A stretch of 13,346 bases of DNA, taken from assembly GCA_015222065.1 (NCBI GenBank), contig JADFUQ010000114.1, forward strand, positions 1 to 13,346. Direction: 5' to 3'. Numbering within the stretch: position 1 is the first letter of the stretch; the number at the start of each line of letters is the position of its first letter. Source of the stretch: Bacteroidota bacterium. Its GTDB lineage: Bacteria; Bacteroidota; Bacteroidia; Bacteroidales; VadinHA17. Position numbers and translations under genes: made by a program. Shown here piece by piece: positions 6,370 through 13,342 of the stretch. Under the pieces are notes generated by a model. That model was not told the DNA's origin. It searched no databases and saw nothing but the letters and a program-made list of their open reading frames with translations.

Positions 6370-6535
6370 ACCACAAAAAACAAGCAACAAAATACAAATA
6401 AATCTCAAGTTTCAAAATTCAAAAAAAGAAAATAAAAAGAAGAAAAAATAATGTATTAGTAAATTCTGTTTTGAATTTTTATTTTTTTGTTATTTGGAAT
6501 TTATTTGTTTTTTGTTTTTTGTTATTTGGAATTTC
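6370..6535. repeat. Long heptamer-built palindrome, copy B
   Basis: The left arm (6370-6427) reads ACCACAA, AAAACAA, GCAACAA, AATACAA, then the 11-mer ATAAATCTCAA (6398-6408), GTTTCAA, AATTCAA. The right arm (6468-6535) is the approximate reverse complement with its 11-mer at 6494-6504. The distance between 11-mers is 96 bp, as in copy A, and the A-rich apex also resembles that of A (both share an AATGTA-like and TTGAATTTTT stretch). It lies between dapB and lepB and may limit read-through from dapB. Confidence 0.8.
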
Positions 6536-6632
6536 ATACCTAAACAAACATTTTTAGTTTATTAACAAACTCTAAATAGAACACTTTAAAATTCCTGCAT
6601 TACAAAAGCTATGAATTCTTCATGTTAAATAT

Positions 6633-6640
6633 TACATTTG
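6633..6640 (+). promoter_or_regulatory. Promoter -7 box of lepB
   Basis: TACATTTG matches TAnnTTTG and lies 22 bp before the lepB ATG. No good TTTG is seen at the -33 distance. Confidence 0.5.
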
Positions 6641-6662
6641 CCTGACAAAAAAATTAAAACAT

Positions 6663-8045
6663 ATGAATATTCTGAGAAATAAATATTTCAAATTTGGTAT
6701 TGCTGCAGTAGTATACATCCTTTTTGTAATTTGGATTGGAAATTATTGGCTGCTATTTGGTCTGGCAGTAGTATTCGATATTTATGTTACCAAAAAAGTA
6801 AACTGGACTTTCTGGAAAAGAAGAAATAAAAAAAACAGTGCTTTTATTGAGTGGCTTGATGCTCTGATATTTGCAGTAATTGCTGTAACTTTAATTAACA
6901 TCTTCTTCTTCCAAAACTTCAGGATCCCCACCGGATCAATGGAAAAATCACTTCTGATTGGCGATCATCTTTTCGTAAGCAAACTGAATTATGGTCCCAG
7001 AATACCCAACACCCCCCTGTCCTTCCCATTTACCCAGCATACTCTTCCAATATTAAAAACTAAATCATACCTTGAATGGATTCACTGGCCATATAAACGT
7101 CTTGCAGGTTTCCGTGAAATAAAGAACAATGATATTGTTGTATTCAATTTTCCCGCGGGCGATACGGTTGTATTTGAAAACCAGACACAAAGTTATTATT
7201 CCATTGTAAGGTCTCAGGCATCAAGTTTGCGGGAGCTTGAAAAAAGCCAACTTGATTCAACTATTGATAACAATTATTACCTGAACCGTGCCAGACAAAT
7301 GATTCATGACAATAAAACTATTGTCTATCGGCCGGTTGACCGAAAAGATAATTATATAAAAAGATGTGTTGGAATTCCTGGTGATATTTTAGAGATCAAA
7401 AAAGGGAAATTGCTTATAAACGGTAAAGAACAAGGTCCATTTAAACATCAGCAATTTAATTATATGGTAAATACTACTTCAAGAATAAACCCTAAAGCTT
7501 TTGATCGTCTTGATATTACTCTGGCCGACCGCCATACATTTTCTACTAATTTTTATGTTCTGCCTCTTACAGAGGATAAAGCTAATAAACTGGAAAAATT
7601 CAAGAACGTTGAATCTGTTCAAAAAATATTAAGGGAACCGGGTGAATATGCCGGGTATATTTTCCCGCATGATCCCATTTACACATGGAATGAAGATAAT
7701 TTCGGACCTCTTACCATCCCTGTTAAAGGAGTCACAGTGCAGTTAACACCAGAAACACTCCCCCTGTACGAAAGGATTATTAATGTATACGAAGAAAATG
7801 ATCTGGAAGTAACTAAAAATCAAATTCTTATTAACGGTGATCCTGCAAATGAATATACTTTTAAAATGGATTACTACTGGCTAATGGGTGACAATCGTCA
7901 TAATTCTGCCGACTCCAGGTTCTGGGGATTTGTTCCCGAGGATCATATAGTTGGCAAACCAGTAATTGTTTGGTTATCTCTTGATAAGGACAAGAAGTTT
8001 CTTGGTAAAATAAGGTGGAAAAGATTTTTTAAGATTATCAGGTAA
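6663..8045 (+). CDS. lepB: Signal peptidase I, Bacteroidetes long form
   Basis: Inner-membrane serine/lysine protease that removes signal peptides from exported proteins; active site on the periplasmic side. The 460 residues exceed the ~320 of E. coli but fit the Bacteroidetes type. Hydrophobic segments at about 10-42 and 64-84 anchor it. RIPTGSMEKSL (87-97) carries the catalytic Ser92. YIKRCVGIPGD (231-241) carries the general-base Lys233. YYWLMGDNRHNSADSRFWG (404-422) is box E, followed by VGKPVIVWLSLD. Between boxes B and D, and between D and E, are long insertions (about 165-228 and 258-392) without recognised motifs. All catalytic residues are present. It is preceded by a promoter box and ends 55 bp before palindrome C, which separates it from the convergent polyferredoxin gene. 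Confidence 0.96.
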   Translation: MNILRNKYFKFGIAAVVYILFVIWIGNYWLLFGLAVVFDIYVTKKVNWTFWKRRNKKNSAFIEWLDALIFAVIAVTLINIFFFQNFRIPTGSMEKSLLIGDHLFVSKLNYGPRIPNTPLSFPFTQHTLPILKTKSYLEWIHWPYKRLAGFREIKNNDIVVFNFPAGDTVVFENQTQSYYSIVRSQASSLRELEKSQLDSTIDNNYYLNRARQMIHDNKTIVYRPVDRKDNYIKRCVGIPGDILEIKKGKLLINGKEQGPFKHQQFNYMVNTTSRINPKAFDRLDITLADRHTFSTNFYVLPLTEDKANKLEKFKNVESVQKILREPGEYAGYIFPHDPIYTWNEDNFGPLTIPVKGVTVQLTPETLPLYERIINVYEENDLEVTKNQILINGDPANEYTFKMDYYWLMGDNRHNSADSRFWGFVPEDHIVGKPVIVWLSLDKDKKFLGKIRWKRFFKIIR

Positions 8046-8058
8046 CCAATTAGTGTTT

Positions 8059-8074
8059 GTCCATAAAGTCAGAC
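8059..8074. repeat. GTCCATAAAGTCAGAC end motif, left of palindrome C
   Basis: The same CCATAAAGTC core occurs at 13249-13258 and inverted at 5447-5456. A near inverted copy at 8255-8271 (GGACTTTATTGACAGG) lies on the other side of copy C, so C has matching ends. Confidence 0.65.
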
Positions 8075-8100
8075 AAATTTTGAATAAAAGCACCAATTAG

Positions 8101-8235
8101 TAAATAACAAATCACAAAAAACAAATCACAAATAAATATCAAATTTCAATGACTCAATGTTCAAAACAGCTTTGAATATTGTTATTTGGATCATTGTGAT
8201 TTATTTGTTATTTGGTGCTTGTTTTTTGTAATTTT
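8101..8235. repeat. Long heptamer-built palindrome, copy C
   Basis: Left arm: AATAACAA, ATCACAA, AAAACAA, ATCACAA, the 11-mer ATAAATATCAA (8132-8142), ATTTCAA, TGACTCAA, TGTTCAA. The right arm mirrors it with its 11-mer at 8194-8204. Here the two arms meet at a 5-nt loop (TTCAAA/TTTGAA, 8160-8176); the long A-rich apex of A and B is absent. It lies between the convergent lepB and polyferredoxin genes, where a long hairpin could stop transcription from both sides. Confidence 0.82.
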
Positions 8236-8254
8236 ATATATTTATCTAAATTTT

Positions 8255-8271
8255 CGGACTTTATTGACAGG
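8255..8271. repeat. Inverted copy of the ATAAAGTC end motif, right of palindrome C
   Basis: CGGACTTTATTGACAGG is the reverse complement of CCTGTCAATAAAGTCCG, close to TTTGTCCATAAAGTCAG at 8057-8072. The whole of 8059-8271 is thus an inverted repeat with matching ends. Confidence 0.6.
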
Positions 8272-8291
8272 CTTTAATTAGTTCAAAATTG

Positions 8292-9884
8292 TCAGAAGGG
8301 AAAATCATCTTCGTCAACTGGTTTTTCAAGTTCTTCCTCTTCAGGTTCTTTTGCTATTTCATGTATTGAATGCCCGTCAATATAAATTGCTTTAAAAGGT
8401 GTTGTTGGACATGCAAACTCGCATGCACCACAACCAACACAAATGTCATCTGTTACTTCAGGAATTAACAAATCACCCTCATAAGGAACCATTTTTACAG
8501 CTTTTGTAGGACAATGTTCTGAGCATGCTCCACAGTCAGTTTTTTCAGTATGAACTATACAATTCTCCTTTACAAACTTTGCTATACCCATTTGAATCCG
8601 CTTTTTTTCGTCCTCCGGTACAGGAAGTATAGCACCTGTTGGACATACCTCACTACACCTGGTACATTCAAAATTACAATATCCGGTATGGTAATCCATA
8701 TGCGGCTGCATCATTCCTGAAAGTCCGTATTCATTGAACGAAGGCTGTAATACGTCTGACGGACAAGCACTGACGCATAAACTACAAGCAGTACAATTAT
8801 AAGTAAAATTCCTTATGCTTAATGATCCGGGAGGAGTCACAGGAAATTCTTTCTCTTCCGGGACAGTAGAATCTTTATATTCCTCTTGAGTATCCTGTTT
8901 TATGCTACCAATAGCACTTCCTGCAAAAACTGATAATAAAAAGGTTAGAAATTTTCTTTTATTCTTATCGTAATCGTCTGGCAGATTGTTGACTTTTATC
9001 TTTGTATCACCGGAATTATGATCTCCTGTTTTCTTATAAGTGTATTGAATAGCATTAGAAGTACATACAGGCAAACAATTGAAACATTCCACACATCTGG
9101 AATAATCTATAATCTGCTCCTTAAAATCCAAACAGTCTGATTTACATACCTTTGTACAACGACCACATAATGTACAATTCTCCTTATCAAACCGTATTTT
9201 GAACAATGAAAACTTAGAAAGCAGTCCAAGCAGAGTTCCTACAGGACAAATAGTATTGCAAAATAATCTTCCATCGGTGAATGACATCCAGGTTATAAGG
9301 ATCAGGAAAAGCATTGGATATATCCACAATTCAAATCTCACATTTTGTATCTCAACAGGAAAGACTGCATAAACATTAAAATTCCCCAAAATGCCTGCCA
9401 CACCGTTATTTATCAAGATTATAACCGGACTCACAAAATAAGTTATTAACCGGCCAAAATTGCTATAAGGATCCAACAAGAGAATAAAATATATACTTCC
9501 TGCAGTGAAAAATATAACTGTTACAGCTAATAAGAAATACCTGAGTATGTTTTGTGGTTCTTTATATCGGAATCGTTTCTTCTTTTTCTTTAACTTACGC
9601 GAAATAAAAGATATAACATCCATAAAAACACCAAGCGGACAGATAGATGAACAATATATTCTTCCAAAAAAAAAAGTGAGTATCAGAACAACTATAAATC
9701 CAACAACTGAAACGGATAAAAGATTTATAAATTTAAGCAATGAAGGAATGAATTGAAGGTAAAGTACTCCACTAACAAATTCTTCGGGTAAAATATTTCG
9801 GTAATCAATAAAAACCAGAGTTATCAAAACGAAAAATACAATCGAAATGATAACCCTTAATTTCTTAAGAGAAGTATATTTCAT
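8292..9884 (-). CDS. Membrane-bound polyferredoxin (NapH-NapG-like fusion)
   Basis: Likely carries electrons between a membrane donor and a partner enzyme. I choose the ATG at 9884 (530 residues) over the TTG five codons upstream. Positions below count from that TTG. Hydrophobic segments lie at about 14-32, 57-79, 119-142, 154-172 and 192-206. Two membrane-edge CxxxCP motifs (C83/C87, C214/C218) are typical of NapH/CcoG proteins. Two classic CxxCxxCxxxC clusters follow (242-252, 269-279), then a second hydrophobic stretch led by KNKRKFLTF (312-333), like a signal anchor. Four more clusters (369-379, 408-419, 447/456-463, 487-497) form a NapG/MauM-like ferredoxin domain, probably outside the membrane. 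The C-terminus is very acidic (about 517-533). Downstream of the DUF362 gene on the same strand, so the two probably act together. The partner reaction is unknown. Confidence 0.85.
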   Translation of the reverse strand: MKYTSLKKLRVIISIVFFVLITLVFIDYRNILPEEFVSGVLYLQFIPSLLKFINLLSVSVVGFIVVLILTFFFGRIYCSSICPLGVFMDVISFISRKLKKKKKRFRYKEPQNILRYFLLAVTVIFFTAGSIYFILLLDPYSNFGRLITYFVSPVIILINNGVAGILGNFNVYAVFPVEIQNVRFELWIYPMLFLILITWMSFTDGRLFCNTICPVGTLLGLLSKFSLFKIRFDKENCTLCGRCTKVCKSDCLDFKEQIIDYSRCVECFNCLPVCTSNAIQYTYKKTGDHNSGDTKIKVNNLPDDYDKNKRKFLTFLLSVFAGSAIGSIKQDTQEEYKDSTVPEEKEFPVTPPGSLSIRNFTYNCTACSLCVSACPSDVLQPSFNEYGLSGMMQPHMDYHTGYCNFECTRCSEVCPTGAILPVPEDEKKRIQMGIAKFVKENCIVHTEKTDCGACSEHCPTKAVKMVPYEGDLLIPEVTDDICVGCGACEFACPTTPFKAIYIDGHSIHEIAKEPEEEELEKPVDEDDFPF

Positions 9885-9989
9885 GTGTTTATAATTCAAT
9901 TTTCAACGGTCACATGTAGCTCACATGACAAAAAACTAATCATTCCACTGTGTGTCAAAATAGATTAAATTTTGTCATGTTCGGTTCAT
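9885..9989 (-). repeat. Tandem ~104 bp repeat, copy next to the polyferredoxin start
   Basis: Read on the minus strand, it begins ATGAACCGAACATGACAAAA and ends AATTATAAACAC, immediately before the polyferredoxin ATG at 9884. The neighbouring unit (9990-10092) is about four-fifths identical by eye. Each unit holds TTTTGACACACA, a CAAAAT/ATTTTG-type inverted repeat and GAGCTACAT. Confidence 0.85.
9929..9959 (-). promoter_or_regulatory. Candidate promoter of the polyferredoxin gene (repeated in both units)
   Basis: On the minus strand a TTTG (9956-9959) is followed after 17 bp by TAGTTTTTTG (9929-9938), close to the TTTG-N19-TAnnTTTG pattern. The second unit has the same arrangement at 10033-10062. 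Spacing and the extra T residues make it imperfect. Confidence 0.3.
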
Positions 9990-10092
9990 CTGTTTATAAT
10001 TGATTTTGAATTGTCAGATGTAGCTCGCATAACAAAAAATAATCATCCCTGTGTGTGTCAAAATGGTTTTGTTTTTGTCATGCTCGGTTCAT
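9990..10092 (-). repeat. Tandem ~104 bp repeat, copy next to the DUF362 stop
   Basis: It is the second copy of the unit, ending AATTATAAACAG then ATGAAC at 9989, so the boundary copies the start-codon region of the polyferredoxin gene (the mini-ORF there reads M-N-R-T-stop). The two units fill the space between the DUF362 stop (10098) and the polyferredoxin start almost exactly. Confidence 0.85.
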
Positions 10093-10097
10093 AAAAA

Positions 10098-11021
10098 TCA
10101 GATCATTATTCTTTTGATAGATAGCTTTTCGAGATCAATTTCACCAACACCCATTTCATTAGCCTTGCGAATATAGAGTACATCCGCAGGATTGCTACCG
10201 AAAAACCTGGTTGCGGCAGCATCAGCAGCAACTATATCGGTGGTAAGGATCTGGGTTTTCATATTAACAATATCTGAAACAGAAACACCCTGCGGTCCAT
10301 TTCTCATCATAACATTATAAGCATCTACAATATTCAGATCCGGTTTACGTTCATATGTGGCATAATCGGCAATACACTGATGGAGATTATTTCGATGCCA
10401 AAAACGTCGATCCCAAACAACACCCATAAGGTTTTTCATCGAAATTGTAAGCCGGGATGAACTATGATGCTTTAAAACCGGAACGTTAATGAATACATCC
10501 GATTCAAGAATCAATTTATGTACCCTGGCTGAAGTAAGTTTTACACCTTTTGGTATATCTACCTCATGATAATATCCTTCGGTATTTCCCGGAACAATCT
10601 TACCACCTGCATCCTTAACAGCTTTTTCAATTCCTGAATTCTTATATGTTTTCGTCCAGACATCACAGGTATGATCAAATACCCGTACTTCTTTAGCACC
10701 TGCTTTAAGACAATGTTCAATTATTCTTGTTAACAGATGTGGATTAGTATTGGCAGCCTGCTCAGGGCTTCTGTCCCATCCAATATTTGGCTTCACAACA
10801 ACTGTCTGGTTTGGTTTTACAAACTTCTCAATCCCTCCCAAAGCTTCAATACCACGGTCGAACATCTGACCAGGATTTCCTCCTTTTACTGCAATAAGGT
10901 CGGCCGGTGAATATGGCAAAGGTACTTTTCCAAATAAATTATTAATTGATCCGAAAGCTAAAGCAGTACCCGCAACAAATCCGGCACCCACCGATTTTTT
11001 GACAAATTCTCTCCTTTTCAT
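10098..11021 (-). CDS. Tat-exported DUF362 protein
   Basis: The 307-residue product opens with MKRREFVKKSVGAGFVAGTA, a twin-arginine signal, so it is probably folded, perhaps with a cofactor, before export to the periplasm. The rest is the DUF362 domain: VVVKPNIGWDR (74-84), NTNPHLLTRIIEHCLKAGA (91-109), VRVFDHTCD (112-120), VFINVPVLKHHSSS (176-189), SMKNLMGVVWDRRFWHRNNLH (194-214, read in two parts: MKNLMG, then WDRRFWHRNNLH), and a C-terminal Asp/Ala-rich helix (TTDIVAADAAATRFFG, 260-275). The biochemical role of this family is not settled. It lies upstream of and co-directional with the polyferredoxin gene, a recurrent pairing, and divergent from larC, sharing an 83-bp promoter region. It lacks the CxxC iron-sulfur motifs that some DUF362 proteins carry, which may explain the separate polyferredoxin. 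Confidence 0.88.
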   Translation of the reverse strand: MKRREFVKKSVGAGFVAGTALAFGSINNLFGKVPLPYSPADLIAVKGGNPGQMFDRGIEALGGIEKFVKPNQTVVVKPNIGWDRSPEQAANTNPHLLTRIIEHCLKAGAKEVRVFDHTCDVWTKTYKNSGIEKAVKDAGGKIVPGNTEGYYHEVDIPKGVKLTSARVHKLILESDVFINVPVLKHHSSSRLTISMKNLMGVVWDRRFWHRNNLHQCIADYATYERKPDLNIVDAYNVMMRNGPQGVSVSDIVNMKTQILTTDIVAADAAATRFFGSNPADVLYIRKANEMGVGEIDLEKLSIKRIMI

Positions 11022-11104
11022 GATCTAATATTTTTAATTTGCAATAATAAAATAAAAATATGCATTATTTTTGTTATTTAGATATTTAAATATAATATAA
11101 TATT
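11022..11104. promoter_or_regulatory. Shared divergent promoter region (DUF362 / larC)
   Basis: This AT-rich 83 bp must hold both promoters. On the plus strand TATTTTTG (11066-11073) matches TAnnTTTG, 32 bp before larC. On the minus strand TATTATTG is a weaker match. The closeness makes coordinated control possible; I see no clear operator. Confidence 0.45.
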
Positions 11105-12271
11105 ATGAAAATACTTTATTACGATTGCTTTTCAGGAATTAGCGGAGATATGAACCTGGGTGCTATGATTGATCTTGGCCTCGATCCGAAATATTTGAAA
11201 AATGAACTGCATAAAATAAAAATTGACAGATATGAAATAAAAGTAACCAAAGATCAAAGACACGGGATCTTTGGCACAAAGGTGAATGTTATCACAGAAA
11301 AAACTGATAAACATCGTCATATGTCTGATATTGAGAAAATAATCAGGTCAAGCACCCTAAATGATGAAATTAAAGAATTAAGCCTGCTTATCTTCAGGAA
11401 AATTGCCATTGCAGAAGCAAAAGTACATAATACGCCTGTTGAAAAGGTCCATTTCCATGAGGTAGGTGCTGTTGATTCAATTGTTGATATTGTAGGGGCA
11501 GCTATAGCAATAAATTATTTTAAACCGGATAAAATAATTGCCTCAGGTATTGAAGTTGGTGGTGGTTTTGTTAAATGTGCACATGGCACCCTGCCTGTTC
11601 CCGCACCGGCAACTGCAGAGATACTGAAAGGAATCCCTGTCAGGATGGGAAATGTAGATTTTGAGGCAACTACTCCCACGGGGGCTGCAATTCTTGCTGC
11701 TACAGTCATTGAGTTTACAGATAAACCCGGTATTAAAATACAAAAGACAGGTTATGGAGTTGGTCATAAAAAAGGGAATATCCCAAATTTGCTAAGGGTT
11801 TATCTGGGTGAGTTGATTGAGGAATCCGCTCTGCCTGAAAAAAGTTATTCGAATCATATGATTGAGTGTAACATTGACGATATGAATCCTGAACATTATG
11901 AATATGTTATTGAAAAACTTTTTAATGCCGGGGCTAATGATGTTTTTCTTACACCGGTAATTATGAAGAAAAGCAGACCCGGGATCAAGATCAATGTTTT
12001 ATGCAGTAAGAAAAATATTGAGACCCTTAAGAATACACTTCTTACTGAAACTACATCGATTGGAATAAGAGATTACAAAGTAAATAAAACAAGTCTTGAA
12101 AGGAAGTTTTCTGATATTGAGACTAAATGGGGAAAGGTAAGGATAAAATCATCATGGTTAAACGGAGTGAAGATTCATAGCAAGCCTGAATATGACGACT
12201 GCAAAAAAATTGCCTTAAAACACAATATCTCTCTGTATGAAGTAATGAAAGAAATAAATAAACAGTTGTAG
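11105..12271 (+). CDS. larC: Nickel-pincer cofactor nickel insertase LarC
   Basis: Inserts nickel into the pincer nucleotide (NPN) precursor, using CTP, as the last cofactor step; cytoplasmic. The 388-residue product is full length. MKILYYDCFSGISGDMNLGA (1-20) is the LarC start. HRHMSDI (70-76) is a His-rich stretch. VEKVHFHEVGAVDSIVDIVG (112-131), AHGTLPVPAPATAEIL (159-174) and FEATTPTGAAIL (186-197) follow. The C-terminal domain (about 250-388) begins ECNIDDMNPEHYE (254-266) and holds VIMKKSRPGIK (285-295) and the WGKVRIK strand (342-348). In Lactobacillus plantarum larC is read as two parts joined by a programmed frameshift; here it is one uninterrupted frame. It is followed by larE after 145 bp holding repeats. 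Confidence 0.96.
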   Translation: MKILYYDCFSGISGDMNLGAMIDLGLDPKYLKNELHKIKIDRYEIKVTKDQRHGIFGTKVNVITEKTDKHRHMSDIEKIIRSSTLNDEIKELSLLIFRKIAIAEAKVHNTPVEKVHFHEVGAVDSIVDIVGAAIAINYFKPDKIIASGIEVGGGFVKCAHGTLPVPAPATAEILKGIPVRMGNVDFEATTPTGAAILAATVIEFTDKPGIKIQKTGYGVGHKKGNIPNLLRVYLGELIEESALPEKSYSNHMIECNIDDMNPEHYEYVIEKLFNAGANDVFLTPVIMKKSRPGIKINVLCSKKNIETLKNTLLTETTSIGIRDYKVNKTSLERKFSDIETKWGKVRIKSSWLNGVKIHSKPEYDDCKKIALKHNISLYEVMKEINKQL

Positions 12272-12279
12272 GAAAGGAA

Positions 12280-12347
12280 GAGCAGAGAGCAGGGAGCAAA
12301 GAGCGAAGAGACCAGTAACCAGTGACCAGTAACTAGTAACCAGTAAC
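12280..12347. repeat. Two adjacent heptamer arrays with different units
   Basis: First GAGCAGA, GAGCAGG, GAGCAAA, GAGCGAA, GAG (12280-12310), then ACCAGTA, ACCAGTG, ACCAGTA, ACTAGTA, ACCAGTA (12311-12345). Both have a 7-bp period. The array fills most of the 145 bp between larC and larE. Confidence 0.88.
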
Positions 12348-12416
12348 TCTTTAGAAGAATGATGAAGTTAAGAAAAACGAACCGTAGTGTTGCAGTGAAA
12401 TGAGGTAACGAGATAT

Positions 12417-13211
12417 ATGGTACATACAGAAAAATACAAAAAACTGACTCATATTCTGGAGAGTATGGGCAGTGTTGCTGTGGCATTTTCCGGTGGAGTT
12501 GACAGCAGTTTGATGATATATGTTGCACACAAAATATTGAAAAATAAAGCCAAAGCTTATACTATAAAAACACCCTACATAGCAAACCGGGAACTTGATG
12601 AAGCAAAGGAGTTTTGCGGTAATTTTAAAATCCCGATGCAAATATTAGAATTACCATTTGATAATGCACTCCTGAATAACCCTGATGACAGATGTTATAT
12701 ATGTAAAACCATTCTTTTTAAGAAATTGAAAGAAATTTCCAGGCAAGATGGATATAATTTCGTAGTTGATGGAACCAATCATGATGACCAAAATGATTTC
12801 AGACCGGGATTAAAAGCTTTAGCGGAACTAGAGATACGGAGTCCTTTCAAGGAAGCAGGAATTACAAAAAAAGAGATACGTGACATATCAAAGCATTACG
12901 GACTTCCAACCTGGGATAAACCTGCATATGCCTGCCTGCTTACAAGAATGCCACACAATAATACTGTAAGTTCAAATGATTTAAGAAGGATCGAATTAGC
13001 TGAAAAATTCCTGATTGATTCAGGATTTAGAACAGTAAGGGTCAGATCTCATAATGATCTTGCACGAATCGAGGTGAACCAGGAGAATATTTCCAAATTA
13101 GCAAATATTTCGTTATCAAAGAAAATAACTAAAAAACTCAAACAATTGGGATTCATTTATGTAACTCTCGACCTGGAAGGTTACCGGACAGGGAGTTTGA
13201 ATCCAAAATAA
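12417..13211 (+). CDS. larE: Nickel-pincer cofactor sulfur-transfer enzyme LarE
   Basis: ATP-dependent sulfurtransferase that turns the two carboxylates of pyridinium biscarboxylate mononucleotide into thiocarboxylates during NPN synthesis; cytoplasmic. The 264 residues match the family. AFSGGVDSS (23-31) is the PP-loop that binds ATP. RCYICKTILFKKL (92-104) is the conserved CxxC segment. VDGTNHDDQNDFRPGLKAL (117-135) and IRSPF (140-144) follow. DKPAYACLLTRMPHN (167-181) holds Cys172, at the position of the sacrificial sulfur donor in L. plantarum LarE. I see no further cysteines after it, so the iron-sulfur-cluster type with extra cysteines seems unlikely, which suggests single-turnover chemistry. 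The start at ATG 12417 sets the usual distance to the PP-loop. LarB and LarA are not in the window. Confidence 0.95.
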   Translation: MVHTEKYKKLTHILESMGSVAVAFSGGVDSSLMIYVAHKILKNKAKAYTIKTPYIANRELDEAKEFCGNFKIPMQILELPFDNALLNNPDDRCYICKTILFKKLKEISRQDGYNFVVDGTNHDDQNDFRPGLKALAELEIRSPFKEAGITKKEIRDISKHYGLPTWDKPAYACLLTRMPHNNTVSSNDLRRIELAEKFLIDSGFRTVRVRSHNDLARIEVNQENISKLANISLSKKITKKLKQLGFIYVTLDLEGYRTGSLNPK

Positions 13212-13243
13212 TAAATACAAAAAAACAATCTAACTAATTTATG

Positions 13244-13260
13244 TCAGTCCATAAAGTCAA
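13244..13260. repeat. TCAGTCCATAAAGTCAA end motif
   Basis: It shares the CAGTCCATAAAGTCAA sequence with the inverted motif at 5444-5461 and the CCATAAAGTC core with 8061-8070. Another intergenic element may begin here and run off the window. Confidence 0.6.
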
Positions 13261-13291
13261 TAAGTTTTAGTTAAACTGAATATCGAACAAG

Positions 13292-13342
13292 GATTAACGA
13301 TTTTAGATTTCAGATTTTCAATTACTTCACAAATCGTTAATC
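13292..13342. repeat. Palindrome with 12-bp perfect arms, cut by the window end
   Basis: GATTAACGATTT (13292-13303) and AAATCGTTAATC (13331-13342) are exact reverse complements. The 27-bp loop (13304-13330) has a loose GATTT-based 7-bp period. The repeat may continue past 13346. Confidence 0.7.

Noticed and set aside
8101..8235. Simple rho-independent terminator for lepB
   Set aside because: The hairpin is far too long and AT-rich and has no defined T-run. It may still act as a bidirectional barrier, but I class it as a repeat element.
9885..9899. TTG start of the polyferredoxin gene at 9899
   Set aside because: It adds only five residues, lies in the tandem repeat, and ATG at 9884 is the normal choice.
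12359..12403. 15-codon mini-ORF (ATG ATG AAG ...) upstream of larE
   Set aside because: It is short, with no known leader function, and no terminator or pause structure follows. It may be a chance reading frame.
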